Origin: Oscillospiraceae bacterium
Lineage (GTDB): Bacteria > Bacillota > Clostridia > Oscillospirales > Acutalibacteraceae
Length of the DNA: 12,666 bases
Reading direction: 5' to 3'
Assembly (NCBI GenBank): GCA_902761265.1
Contig: CACWJV010000056.1
Coordinates: 1-12,666, forward strand
A program made the translations under genes and the position numbers. The stretch's first letter is position 1. The number at the start of each line of letters is the position of its first letter. Shown one piece after another: positions 5,959 to 12,666 of the stretch. Below the pieces are notes generated by a model. It worked only from the letters and a program-made list of their open reading frames with translations, had not been told where the DNA came from and ran no database searches.

Positions 5959-7365
5959 AGGTTTTGGTTCTCAACGGGTCGCCCGCCGGCGACAACAGCA
6001 TCACACTCTTTACCGTGAAATACATCGAAGCGCTGTATCCGGACTGTACGTTTTCCGTGCTCAACGTCGGGCAGCACATCCGCAAAATGGAACGCGATTT
6101 TTCGTCCTGCGCCGCGGCGCTGCAAGACGCGGATCTCCTGTTGTTCAGCTACCCGGTCTATACGTTTCTTGTTCCGGCGCAGCTGCATCGCTTTGTGGAG
6201 CTGATGAAGGAAAGCGGGGTCGCGTTTGCGGGCAAATACGCCACACAGATCAGCACGAGCAAGCATTTTTACGATATGACCGCCCACCGCTTTTTGGAGG
6301 ACAACTGCCGCGACATGGGCCTTCGCGTGCTGACGGGTCTGTCGGCGGATATGGATGATCTGATGAGCGACAAGGGCCAGAAGCAGGCGGTCGACTTTTT
6401 CAGCCATGTGCTGTGGTCGATGGAAAACGGCGTATACGACACGCGCCCGCAGCCGCAGCCGGGCGGAGACAGCGTGCCGCTGCAACGCGCCGACGTTTCG
6501 CCTGTTGCCGAAAAACGTCCCGGCCGTGTGGTGATTGTGACTGATTCCGGCGCCGACAAAGCCGCAAACGCGCCGCTTGCCGCCATGATCGACCGGCTGC
6601 AAACGCTGCTGCCCTATGACAGCGCGGTGGTCGATCTGCACGAGTTCCCGTTCAAGGGCGGCTGCATCGGCTGTTTCAACTGCGCCGCCACCGGCAAATG
6701 CTTTTACAAAGACGGCTTTGACGACTATCTGCGACAAAATCCAGTCCGCGGACGCCATCATCTATGCCTATACGATCCGCGACCATTCGATGGGCTACCG
6801 CTTCAAGCTTTATGACGACCGTCAGTTTTGCAACGGCCACCGCACCGTCACGATGGGCAAGCCGGTAGGCTATCTTGTCCACGGCGCGCTCGAAGCCGAG
6901 CCGAATCTACAGCTTTTGATGGAGGCGCGTGCGCAGGTGGGCGGCAACTATCTTGCCGGTATCGCCACCGACCGGCGCGACCCGGACGGAGAAATCCGCG
7001 CCCTTGCGCTCAATCTGAGCTGGGCGCTCGCCCACAGCTATGACCAGCCGCAGAACTTCTACGGCGTGGGCGGACTGAAGATTTTCCGCGACCTGATCTA
7101 TCAGATGCAGGGTCTGATGAAAGCCGACCACAAGTTTTATAAGCAGCACGGGTTCTACGATTTTCCGCAAAAACGCAAGGGCCGTCTCATCGGGATGTAT
7201 GCCGTCGGCGCGCTGATGACAAACGAAAAGCTGCGCAAAAAGGCGGGCGGCAAAATGACCGAGGGCATGACGCTGCCGTACCGCAAAGTTTTGAGCCGTT
7301 TGCCGAAGCGGGTCAATCCCGAAAAGCGGGAAAAAGAGGCTGCTTTAACCGGAAAGCAGGATTGA
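5955..7365 (+). pseudogene. Tandem flavodoxin-like NAD(P)H:FMN oxidoreductase, reading frame broken near 6732
   Basis: ATG 5955 overlaps the acetyltransferase stop and has GGAGG upstream. The first frame gives a flavodoxin-like domain (VLVLNGSPAGDNS at 3-15, then FSYPVYTFL), and from about residue 193 a second one (VVIVTDSGAD) with an iron-sulfur-flavoprotein-like Cys cluster (GCIGCFNCAATGKC). The frame breaks within 6729-6735. Homologous sequence continues in the +1 frame with DKIQSADAIIYAYTIRDHS and ends at TGA 7365. Restoring two bases (CG in the GCG-AC context) would give LRDKIQ and one protein of about 470 residues, which from memory is a normal length for Clostridia proteins of this two-domain type. 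As written a truncated protein with 27 foreign C-terminal residues would be made. No slippery heptamer was seen, so programmed frameshifting is unlikely; a base-call error or recent mutation is more likely. Confidence 0.83.
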
Positions 7366-7471
7366 ATTTGATCCGGTCGCATATTCTCCGATGGCGCAGG
7401 CATTCCGGCGCGGATTCATAAACAGTCCATAAATAAAGCATAAATTACAAATAAAAAAAGAGAAAAAACAA

Positions 7472-7500
7472 TTGACAAGCGGCGCATTTCGTTGTATAGT
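7472..7500 (+). promoter_or_regulatory. Promoter of the membrane-anchored exported protein gene
   Basis: Consensus TTGACA (7472-7477), a 17-base spacer and TATAGT (7495-7500), preceded by an A-rich stretch (7440-7470) that resembles an UP element. The predicted leader is about 65 bases long. The rest of 7366-7471 shows no gene and no convincing terminator for the flavoprotein gene. Confidence 0.85.
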
Positions 7501-7571
7501 ATATTGTATGATAATAGATATTGTGGCTATTTATGTTTTCTATATATGATCGGAGAAGGAGGATTTTCCCC

Positions 7572-9404
7572 TTGAAACTGAAAAAACCGATTTTTGTGCT
7601 CGCTTTGCTCCTGCTGCTGGGCTGCCTTGTGCTTTCGCCGCTGTCCGCTTTCGCTGTGAATGTGGACGTTTCCGGCGGCAGCTATGAGATTTTGCCCGGC
7701 CATACCCAGTTCCCGACGAAAAACTATAACAAAGCGTGGCTCGACAATTTGATTATCCGCGACGGCTCCACCGCGCTGACAGCGGTCAAATTGACGCCGA
7801 AACCCGAATATCCCTACAGCGAGACCTATGACAGCTTTTGCACAGAAGTCTCCCGCTTTTCCAAATTGCACGACCTCAACGAAGATACCGTCGGTACCGC
7901 GTATTACGAACTGATCAACGCGTTTTACTATATGGTCACCGCTATGGGCATGACGGACAAGACCAGCGGGATGAAAGCCTATCTCGAAGACTACGGCATC
8001 GCCGTACCGACCAAGCCCAACGCGACCGAAAAAGCAGAAATCGCCGGTGTGTATGCCGCGCTGAAATACAACGCCCCCTATGTGCTGTATGAAAAAGAAG
8101 TGACGCTGCCCAAAGGCACGACGCTCGAAGGCGCCGAAGTGGCGCTGGTGAGCGAACTGATGGACGTGTTCCTGCCGTCCGGCGTCAACACCGTCAACGG
8201 CCTTGCCGTCCAGGCAGCCAAATCCCATGTAGAGGAATTCCCCGAAATCCCGATCAGCGAAAACCCGTCGAACAGCGAAGTGTTCCATTGGTCCAAGGTG
8301 CTCACCGCCGCATCCAACGACTATGAAGTGCCGATGACGACCTACGACCAAACCTCCGCCGCCCAGCGGGAATATGTGGACTACGCCTACTACGCGTCCA
8401 TCTTCGACAAAATCTATGACGATATCCATGTGGATCCGACAAAGCTGGCCGCAGCAGATATGAGCGGCGATCCGACGGCAACGCAGAAAGTTGTGCTCGG
8501 CGCGATGCTCGACAGCAAGGGCGTGGCCTACGCGCCGGAAGCGTCCTGCCAGCAGTTGTTTGAAACCGCCTGCGCCGCGGGTTGTTTCGAACTGGATCAG
8601 GAATTCTATTCCGACGTGTTCGAATATGAAGCGCTCGTGCCTGCGGAATGCACGCAGCTTTGGTTTACTCCGTTTGCTCTCGCGTCGCAGCTCGGCGGCA
8701 GCGATGAATATGTGTCGATGTCTCTCAACGGCAAAGCGCTCAAGCCCTCCGGCACCACCTTTGTCGATCTCGATCCCAACCGGATCCAGCAGACGGTGGA
8801 ACTGGTTTCCAGCTATGACGACGGCATCAATCCGGTGCAGCAGGCAGTCTATCGTTTTAACGTTGTGTTTACCGACGGCGACGTCAACAACAGCGACATT
8901 CTCAACGATTTCCAAACGATGGTGGACCGTGTGTCCGCCACGGAAGGGGAGAACACCGAAAGACTCGTTGATATCGTCAGTGATTACGCCGGCGCGCAGG
9001 TCAGCGACAGCATCTTCCACACGCTGCCCCAAACGCCGCCTGTATTCAGCGGCGAGATGCTGACGACCTTCGGCGATGTGCAAAACGCGGCGGACGGACA
9101 AGCCCCGAGCGGCAACAACTCCGATTTCGGCTATCTCGGCCGGTTCATCGACGAGACCTATCCCGAAGACGAAACCGCCGTCACAAGCAGCCTGCTCGAC
9201 AATCTGACCACAACGGACGAAAGCCACGCACCCTCGCTGGTTGTGCGTACGGGACAAGCCATTATGGAGCATCCGCAGATCGTTGCGGCGCCAACCGGTA
9301 TCATCGCCCTCGGCGGTTTGCTCGGCTACTTCTTCAGCCGCAAGCGCAAGAACGTCGATCCGCTGGAACAGGAAGAAGACGAAATTGAGGATATTGACCT
9401 TTAA
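7572..9404 (+). CDS. Exported protein with C-terminal membrane anchor, unknown function (610 aa)
   Basis: The start is TTG 7572, with AAGGAGG 9 bases upstream; the next in-frame upstream start has no such site. The N-terminus is a signal peptide (KLKK, a long Leu-rich core, cleavage probably after LSAFA at residue 28). LLGC at residue 18 resembles a lipobox, but hydrophobic sequence continues after it, so signal peptidase I is favoured. The extracellular part is acidic and rich in Tyr and Asp, with a probably helical first half and a strand-rich segment in the second half (VSMSLNGKALKPSGTTFVDL, then VYRFNVVFTDG). One membrane segment lies at about 570-588 (IVAAPTGIIALGGLLGYFF), followed by SRKRK and an acidic cytoplasmic tail. 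There is no sortase motif. I recognise no family or catalytic motif. It is transcribed alone from a strong promoter to a strong terminator. Confidence 0.88.
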   Translation: MKLKKPIFVLALLLLLGCLVLSPLSAFAVNVDVSGGSYEILPGHTQFPTKNYNKAWLDNLIIRDGSTALTAVKLTPKPEYPYSETYDSFCTEVSRFSKLHDLNEDTVGTAYYELINAFYYMVTAMGMTDKTSGMKAYLEDYGIAVPTKPNATEKAEIAGVYAALKYNAPYVLYEKEVTLPKGTTLEGAEVALVSELMDVFLPSGVNTVNGLAVQAAKSHVEEFPEIPISENPSNSEVFHWSKVLTAASNDYEVPMTTYDQTSAAQREYVDYAYYASIFDKIYDDIHVDPTKLAAADMSGDPTATQKVVLGAMLDSKGVAYAPEASCQQLFETACAAGCFELDQEFYSDVFEYEALVPAECTQLWFTPFALASQLGGSDEYVSMSLNGKALKPSGTTFVDLDPNRIQQTVELVSSYDDGINPVQQAVYRFNVVFTDGDVNNSDILNDFQTMVDRVSATEGENTERLVDIVSDYAGAQVSDSIFHTLPQTPPVFSGEMLTTFGDVQNAADGQAPSGNNSDFGYLGRFIDETYPEDETAVTSSLLDNLTTTDESHAPSLVVRTGQAIMEHPQIVAAPTGIIALGGLLGYFFSRKRKNVDPLEQEEDEIEDIDL

Positions 9405-9410
9405 AATCCG

Positions 9411-9445
9411 ACGCACCTTGGGAATACCCCGGGGTGCGTTTTTTT
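9411..9445 (+). terminator. Intrinsic terminator of the exported protein gene
   Basis: ACGCACC (9411-9417) pairs with GGTGCGT (9433-9439), with an inner GGG-AATA-CCC helix, followed by a run of T to 9445. Confidence 0.93.
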
Positions 9446-9484
9446 GTTTAAAGAAATTTTAAAAGATGGATGCAAGAAAATTAC

Positions 9485-9513
9485 TTGACAGAATCACTTT
9501 TTTAGTTTAAAAT
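9485..9513 (+). promoter_or_regulatory. Promoter of rny
   Basis: Consensus TTGACA (9485-9490), a 17-base spacer and TAAAAT (9508-9513). The leader to the TTG start is about 100 bases. In it a small TAGC-TATATAT-GCTA hairpin is visible near the 5' end, but no known riboswitch or leader motif was recognised. Confidence 0.82.
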
Positions 9514-9623
9514 ATGAAAGATAGCTATATATGCTACTTCGAGTGACAACAGGAACCTCTTTTGATGATTTTTGGAACAGCTTTTGAAACGAACAAAAAC
9601 ACAAAAAAGGAGGTGCTGCTACT

Positions 9624-11180
9624 TTGGATAATTGGATGATCGCGATCATCATCGGCGTCGTGTGCGCCGTGGTGTTCGGAGTGCTTGGTTTTGTGCTCGG
9701 TTCGAGCCACCGCAAACGCAAAGCGGAAGGTTTGCTCGGCTCTGCGGAAGAGGAGGCAACGCGGATTATCAACCGCGCTGTGAGCGAAGCGGAAACCAAG
9801 AAAAAAGAAGCCATTTTGGAAGCGAAAGACGAGATCCACAAATCGAGAACCGAAACGGAACGCGAGCTGCGCGAACGCCGCAGCGAAGTGCAACGTCAGG
9901 AACGCCGTCTGGTCCAAAAGGAAGAAAATCTTGACAAAAAAATGGACGCCCTTGACAAAAAGGACGAGACCTTGAACGACAAGATCAAAAAGGCCGAAGC
10001 CCAACTTACCGAAGCAGAAAGCATCAAAAGAAGCCAGTTGGAAATGCTTGAAAAGATCTCAGGCTATACAAAAGAACAAGCCAAGGTGTATTTGCTGCAG
10101 GAACTCGAACAAACCCTGACCCGCGAAAAAGCGGTCAAGATTATGGAATTCGAGGAAAGAACCCGCGACGAATCCGACGCGCTTGCGCGTGAGATTATCA
10201 CCACGGCGATCCAGCGCTGCGCCGCCGACCAGGTTTCGGAAACCACCGTTTCCGTCGTTGCGCTGCCCAACGACGAAATGAAGGGCCGCATCATCGGCCG
10301 CGAGGGCCGCAACATCCGCACGCTGGAAACCATCACCGGCGTCGATCTCATCATCGACGATACGCCCGAAGCCATCACCCTTTCCTCCTTCGATCCCGTC
10401 CGCCGCGAGGTGGCGCGTATTACGTTGGAAAAGTTGATTGCCGACGGCCGTATCCATCCGGCGCTCATTGAAAAGATCCACGAAAAAGCCAAGCGCGAAG
10501 TTGACCAGACGATCCGCCAGGCGGGCGAACGTGCGGTTGTGGACGCCGGCGTCAACGGTTTGCACCACGAGCTTGTCAAGCTCCTCGGTCGATTGAAGTA
10601 CCGCACGAGCTACGGCCAAAATGTGTTGAACCACTCGCTGGAGGTGTCCTACATCGCCGGTCTGATGGCTTCGGAGCTCGGTGTGGACGTCAAACTTGCC
10701 AAGCGTGCCGGTTTGCTGCACGATATCGGCAAGGCGCTTGACCACGAGCAGGAAGGCTCCCATATCGAACTCGGTGTGGAGGTCGCCAAAAAGTATAAGG
10801 AAAACGATATCATCGTCAACGCGATCCACGCGCACCACGGCGATGTGGAGCCCAAGAGCGCGGTTGCGGTGCTTGTCCAGGCGGCAGACGCCATTTCGGC
10901 GGCCCGTCCCGGCGCCCGGCGCGAAAATTTGCAAAACTACATCAAGCGTCTGCAGCAGCTTGAAGAGCTCACCAAATCGTTCAAGGGCGTCGACAGCGCC
11001 TATGCGATTCAGGCGGGCCGCGAAGTGCGCGTGATTGTGAAACCCGACAAGGTCTCCGACGAAGAGATGGTGCTCGTTGCCCGTCAGATCGTGGAGAAGA
11101 TCGAGCAGGAGATGGAATATCCCGGTCAGATCAAGGTCAACATGATCCGCGAAACGCGTGCGGTCGACTACGCAAAATAA
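9624..11180 (+). CDS. rny: Ribonuclease Y
   Basis: 518 residues, full length for the family. RNase Y is a membrane-anchored endoribonuclease that starts mRNA decay in many Firmicutes. Domains in order: one N-terminal membrane helix (about 5-27), a long charged coiled coil (about 35-150), a KH RNA-binding domain with GRIIGREGRNIRTLE (221-235), and an HD phosphohydrolase domain with His337 (NHSLE), His366-Asp367 (LLHDIGK), the HAHHGD segment (402-407) and Asp422 (AADAISAARPGARRE). The C-terminal region with VIVKPDKVSDEE and the ending PGQIKVNMIRETRAVDYAK are also typical. The start is TTG 9624, with AAGGAGG 9 bases upstream; a downstream ATG at codon 5 would cut into the membrane helix. It is followed by a terminator and then an RluA-type gene with no separate promoter seen. 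Confidence 0.98.
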   Translation: MDNWMIAIIIGVVCAVVFGVLGFVLGSSHRKRKAEGLLGSAEEEATRIINRAVSEAETKKKEAILEAKDEIHKSRTETERELRERRSEVQRQERRLVQKEENLDKKMDALDKKDETLNDKIKKAEAQLTEAESIKRSQLEMLEKISGYTKEQAKVYLLQELEQTLTREKAVKIMEFEERTRDESDALAREIITTAIQRCAADQVSETTVSVVALPNDEMKGRIIGREGRNIRTLETITGVDLIIDDTPEAITLSSFDPVRREVARITLEKLIADGRIHPALIEKIHEKAKREVDQTIRQAGERAVVDAGVNGLHHELVKLLGRLKYRTSYGQNVLNHSLEVSYIAGLMASELGVDVKLAKRAGLLHDIGKALDHEQEGSHIELGVEVAKKYKENDIIVNAIHAHHGDVEPKSAVAVLVQAADAISAARPGARRENLQNYIKRLQQLEELTKSFKGVDSAYAIQAGREVRVIVKPDKVSDEEMVLVARQIVEKIEQEMEYPGQIKVNMIRETRAVDYAK

Positions 11181-11185
11181 AAATT

Positions 11186-11215
11186 AGGGAGTCGGTTTCG
11201 GCTCCCTGTTTTCTT
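11186..11215 (+). terminator. Intrinsic terminator after rny
   Basis: AGGGAGTC (11186-11193) pairs with GGCTCCCT (11200-11207), with one wobble, around a 6-base loop, followed by GTTTTCTT. The next gene begins 13 bases later without a visible promoter, so this terminator is probably partial and sets the ratio of the two products. Confidence 0.85.
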
Positions 11216-11227
11216 AAGAGGTGTCAG

Positions 11228-11851
11228 ATGGAACCGAACATTCGCATCCTGTATGAAGACAGCGACGTGCTGTGCTGCGTAAAACCCGCAGGCATCCTTT
11301 CCCAGGCGGCGCCGGGCGGCGAAGCGACGCTTTTGACGCTGCTTGAGACGCAGACCGGCGCAGCCGTCTATCCCGTCCACCGGCTCGACCGGCAGACCGG
11401 CGGCGTGATGGTGTTTGCCAAAACGAAGGCTGCCGCGGCGTCGCTCAGCGCACAGGCGGCCGACCGCACGCTCGAAAAGCGCTACTGCGCGTTGGTCCAC
11501 GGCAAAGTGGAACCGGCGGAAGGCGAACTGGAGGACCTGCTGTTTAAAGACGCGCGTACGAACAAGGTGTTTGTGGTCAGCCGCGAACGCAAAGGGGTAC
11601 GCAAGGCGAAGCTGCACTACGTTGTGGAAAACTTCGACGGCGTTGTCAGCCGCGTGGGCATTTTGCTCGACACCGGGCGGACGCACCAGATCCGCGTGCA
11701 GTTTGCGTCGCGCCGCCATCCGGTGGTCGGCGACCGGCGCTACGGCGCCAAAGACGACAGCGCCGGGCTGTGCCTGTGGTCGCGGTCGGTGGCGTTTTGC
11801 CATCCTGCCACCGGGGCGCGGATGCAGTTTGCGGAAAAAGAACCGTTTTAA
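11228..11851 (+). CDS. RluA-family pseudouridine synthase
   Basis: 207 residues. It isomerises uridine to pseudouridine in ribosomal RNA or tRNA. The catalytic motif HRLDRQTGG (51-59) carries the nucleophile Asp54. Other family blocks are present: DVLCCVKPAGI near the start, KRYCALVHG (84-92), GILLDTGRTHQIRVQFA (144-160) and GDRRYG (168-173). There is no N-terminal S4 domain, so it belongs to the short single-domain subgroup; the target position in RNA cannot be told. ATG 11228 follows AGAGGTG at short spacing. It lies 47 bases after the rny stop and is probably expressed by read-through of the terminator between them, or from a promoter inside rny. Confidence 0.95.
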   Translation: MEPNIRILYEDSDVLCCVKPAGILSQAAPGGEATLLTLLETQTGAAVYPVHRLDRQTGGVMVFAKTKAAAASLSAQAADRTLEKRYCALVHGKVEPAEGELEDLLFKDARTNKVFVVSRERKGVRKAKLHYVVENFDGVVSRVGILLDTGRTHQIRVQFASRRHPVVGDRRYGAKDDSAGLCLWSRSVAFCHPATGARMQFAEKEPF

Positions 11852-11852
11852 G

Positions 11853-11884
11853 AAAAAGGCTGCCGTGCGCGCGGCGGCCTTTTT
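11853..11884 (+). terminator. Intrinsic terminator after the pseudouridine synthase gene
   Basis: An A-run, then GGCTGCCG (11858-11865) paired with CGGCGGCC (11872-11879) around a 6-base loop, then five T (11880-11884). A-rich and T-rich flanks make it potentially active in both directions. Confidence 0.9.
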
Positions 11885-11921
11885 CAGTGGTTGGTGATTT
11901 GTGCTTCGTGCTTAGCGGTAG

Positions 11922-11947
11922 GGGCGGCCATTGCCGCCCGCTTTTTT
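11922..11947. repeat. GC-rich hairpin with T-run, REP-like
   Basis: GGGCGGC (11922-11928) pairs perfectly with GCCGCCC (11933-11939) around CATT, followed by GC and six T. It has the form of a terminator but lies after one and has no gene to end, so it may be a dispersed extragenic palindrome. The GTAGGGGCGGCC context is, from memory, common between genes in Clostridia; a genome search would settle this. Confidence 0.6.
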
Positions 11948-11962
11948 GCCGCGGCGGCTTGC

Positions 11963-12052
11963 AGGTTCGCCGCCTTTCTGTTGTGCTGGTCACGGCCGTA
12001 TCTCCGCATTCCATCGCCCGGCACCTCATCCAAGACAGCCGTTTTTCTTTCT
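11963..12052 (+). repeat. Direct repeat, copy A (90 bp)
   Basis: Aligns without gaps to 12105-12194 with 15 mismatches in 90 (about 83% identical). Shared blocks include GCCTTTCTGTTGTG, TCTCCGCATTCCAT and GCCGTTTTTCTTTCT. No coding frame with a recognisable product runs through it. With the spacer it forms one 142-bp period. Confidence 0.8.
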
Positions 12053-12063
12053 ATTTCAACCTC

Positions 12064-12095
12064 GTTGTCAGCGGCGGCAGCCGCTGACAACTTTT
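12064..12095 (+). terminator. Perfect 12-bp hairpin with T-run inside the repeat region
   Basis: GTTGTCAGCGGC (12064-12075) pairs perfectly with GCCGCTGACAAC (12080-12091) around GGCA and is followed by four T. By structure it is an efficient intrinsic terminator; no gene ends just upstream, so it may belong to a repeat element or to a short untranslated transcript. Confidence 0.65.
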
Positions 12096-12104
12096 CCTCC
12101 CGTT

Positions 12105-12194
12105 AGGTTGCCCGCCTTTCTGTTGTGCCGGCAACAGCGGTGTCTCCGCATTCCATTGTTCGGCAATTCAACCAAGACGGCCGTTTTTCTTTCT
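12105..12194 (+). repeat. Direct repeat, copy B (90 bp)
   Basis: Second copy of the repeat at 11963-12052, offset by exactly 142 bases. Unlike copy A, its T-rich end runs on into a long perfect palindrome (12184-12213). Confidence 0.8.
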
Positions 12195-12213
12195 TTCGAG
12201 AAAGAAAGAAAAA
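12184..12213. repeat. Perfect T/C-A/G palindrome, 14-bp arms
   Basis: TTTTTCTTTCTTTC (12184-12197) is followed by GA and its exact reverse complement (12200-12213). It can form a hairpin or a cruciform. The arms are pure pyrimidine and pure purine with a TTTC period. Copy A has only the left part, so the palindrome is not essential to the direct repeat. Confidence 0.8.
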
Positions 12214-12242
12214 GTCGGCGGTAAAAAGAAAGAAAGCTTCGC

Positions 12243-12266
12243 ATACGGCAAAAGAAGAAACGCCGT
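12243..12266 (+). repeat. Left arm of a perfect 24-bp inverted repeat
   Basis: Exact reverse complement of 12630-12653, with 363 bases between the arms. Core ACGGCAAAAGAAGAAACG. Weaker similarity, with small gaps, continues inward for roughly 15 bases (CTGCGC-rich). Confidence 0.82.
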
Positions 12267-12629
12267 CCGCTGCGCCGCTGTGCGGCATTGCACAGCATAA
12301 AAAGTTGACCCGAAAAGAACGCTGCGGACACCGCAAAAGTTCCCTCCTCCGCCACGCGTTTTCGCAATGCCTAAGTGCTGATTCACAAGCATTTGTGATC
12401 CTTGCACTTCTTTATAAAAGCATAAACTGACACGCTCAACTTTCTTTCCATGCAAGGCATTGCAATGGAGACGGAAAAGGAAAGCAGATTTGCGCTTTCC
12501 TTTGAACTTTATCCTCGATATCTCCGCGGTGCCCAATCACCGCAATGCCGACCTTTCGGCACTATGAGTTGAGGCTGGTTGTTCCGGTAGGCAAAATGAA
12601 ACGCCGCTTTTCCGAAGCGCAGCGCAGGA
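12267..12629. other. Non-coding, hairpin-rich stretch between the inverted repeats
   Basis: No credible gene: frames here are low-complexity and lack ribosome binding sites with recognisable products. Several hairpins are present. A two-part stem AAGTGC/GCACTT (12373-12378 with 12404-12409) encloses TCACAA/TTGTGA (12383-12388 with 12393-12398). A perfect 10-bp stem AAAGGAAAGC is at 12476-12485 with 12494-12503. GCGGTG/CACCGC lies at 12526-12543 and TGCCGA/TCGGCA at 12546-12561. A weak minus-strand promoter is possible (TTGAGC 12439-12434, 17-base spacer, TATAAA 12416-12411). Whether this is a structured RNA or a mobile-element interior cannot be decided from one copy. Confidence 0.5.
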
Positions 12630-12646
12630 ACGGCGTTTCTTCTTTT
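12598..12646 (+). terminator. Terminator-like hairpin at the right inverted repeat
   Basis: GAAACGCCG (12598-12606) pairs perfectly with CGGCGTTTC (12631-12639) across a 24-base loop, which can fold further, followed by TTCTTTT. The right arm of this hairpin overlaps the right arm of the 24-bp inverted repeat. Confidence 0.5.
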
Positions 12647-12653
12647 GCCGTAT
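12630..12653 (-). repeat. Right arm of a perfect 24-bp inverted repeat
   Basis: Exact reverse complement of 12243-12266. It lies 13 bases before the window edge, so any continuation of the element to the right cannot be seen. Confidence 0.82.
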
Positions 12654-12666
12654 CCGGATTCTCTCT

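Noticed and set aside
6720..6745. Programmed ribosomal frameshift in the flavoprotein gene
   Set aside because: No slippery heptamer, no internal Shine-Dalgarno at the right distance and no downstream pseudoknot was seen. A two-base loss explains the junction more simply.
7394..7412. Hairpin GCGCAGG-CATT-CCGGCGC as terminator of the flavoprotein gene
   Set aside because: The stem has a mismatch and no T-run follows, so intrinsic termination is not supported.
7527..9416. A 629-codon minus-strand open frame opposite the exported protein gene
   Set aside because: Antisense shadow: same skewed composition, no ribosome binding site, and it ends at the far side of the plus-strand promoter. The plus-strand frame has a signal peptide, an anchor and flanking signals.
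11963..12194. CRISPR array or tandem repeat array
   Set aside because: There are only two copies, each 90 bp and 83% identical. Spacing and hairpin content do not fit CRISPR repeats, and no cas gene is present.
11770..12224. Several short overlapping frames on both strands after the pseudouridine synthase gene
   Set aside because: They run through terminators and direct repeats, and copies A and B put the same sequence in different frames, so no protein is conserved between them.
12168..12536. A 122-codon minus-strand frame in the repeat region
   Set aside because: It crosses the 24-bp inverted-repeat arm and the T/C palindrome, producing low-complexity Phe/Lys/Ser sequence, and it shows no ribosome binding site. 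It reads as repeat DNA rather than a gene.

Overview
The window looks like a chromosomal segment of a GC-rich Gram-positive bacterium of the Clostridia, probably an Oscillospiraceae/Ruminococcaceae-type gut organism. This is inference from gene content (ribonuclease Y, D-lactate dehydrogenase, GPH-type symporter), strong AGGAGG ribosome binding sites, sigma-A promoters with 17-bp spacers, and two genes starting with TTG. No phage, CRISPR, tRNA or rRNA genes were seen.

Left end (1-1600, minus strand): a secreted beta-propeller-like protein, cut by the window edge and with its own promoter. Upstream of it is an 89-residue protein of unknown function whose leader carries a well-supported S-box (SAM-I class) riboswitch. 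The riboswitch has a promoter, a kink-turn P2, a P2-loop pseudoknot, P3, a P1/antiterminator overlap and an intrinsic terminator, but no room for the usual P4 helix. This is the most interesting item in the window.

Middle (1676-7365): a D-lactate dehydrogenase gene broken by an apparent ~46-nt deletion; a GPH-family sugar:cation symporter with its own promoter; a convergent exported alpha/beta hydrolase sharing a bidirectional terminator with the symporter; and a divergent two-gene operon of a GNAT acetyltransferase and a tandem-flavodoxin oxidoreductase with overlapping start and stop. The oxidoreductase reading frame is also broken, by what looks like loss of two bases.

Right half (7472-11884): a 610-residue exported protein with one C-terminal membrane anchor and no recognised family, then rny (ribonuclease Y), then an RluA-family pseudouridine synthase. 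Each is closed by a clear intrinsic terminator. rny and the synthase probably share a transcript by read-through.

Right end (11885-12666): about 780 bases with no credible gene. It holds a 90-bp direct repeat at 142-bp spacing, several perfect hairpins and palindromes, a perfect 24-bp inverted repeat with arms 363 bp apart, and a further run of hairpins. It reads as an intergenic repeat island, possibly including a small mobile element or structured RNA.
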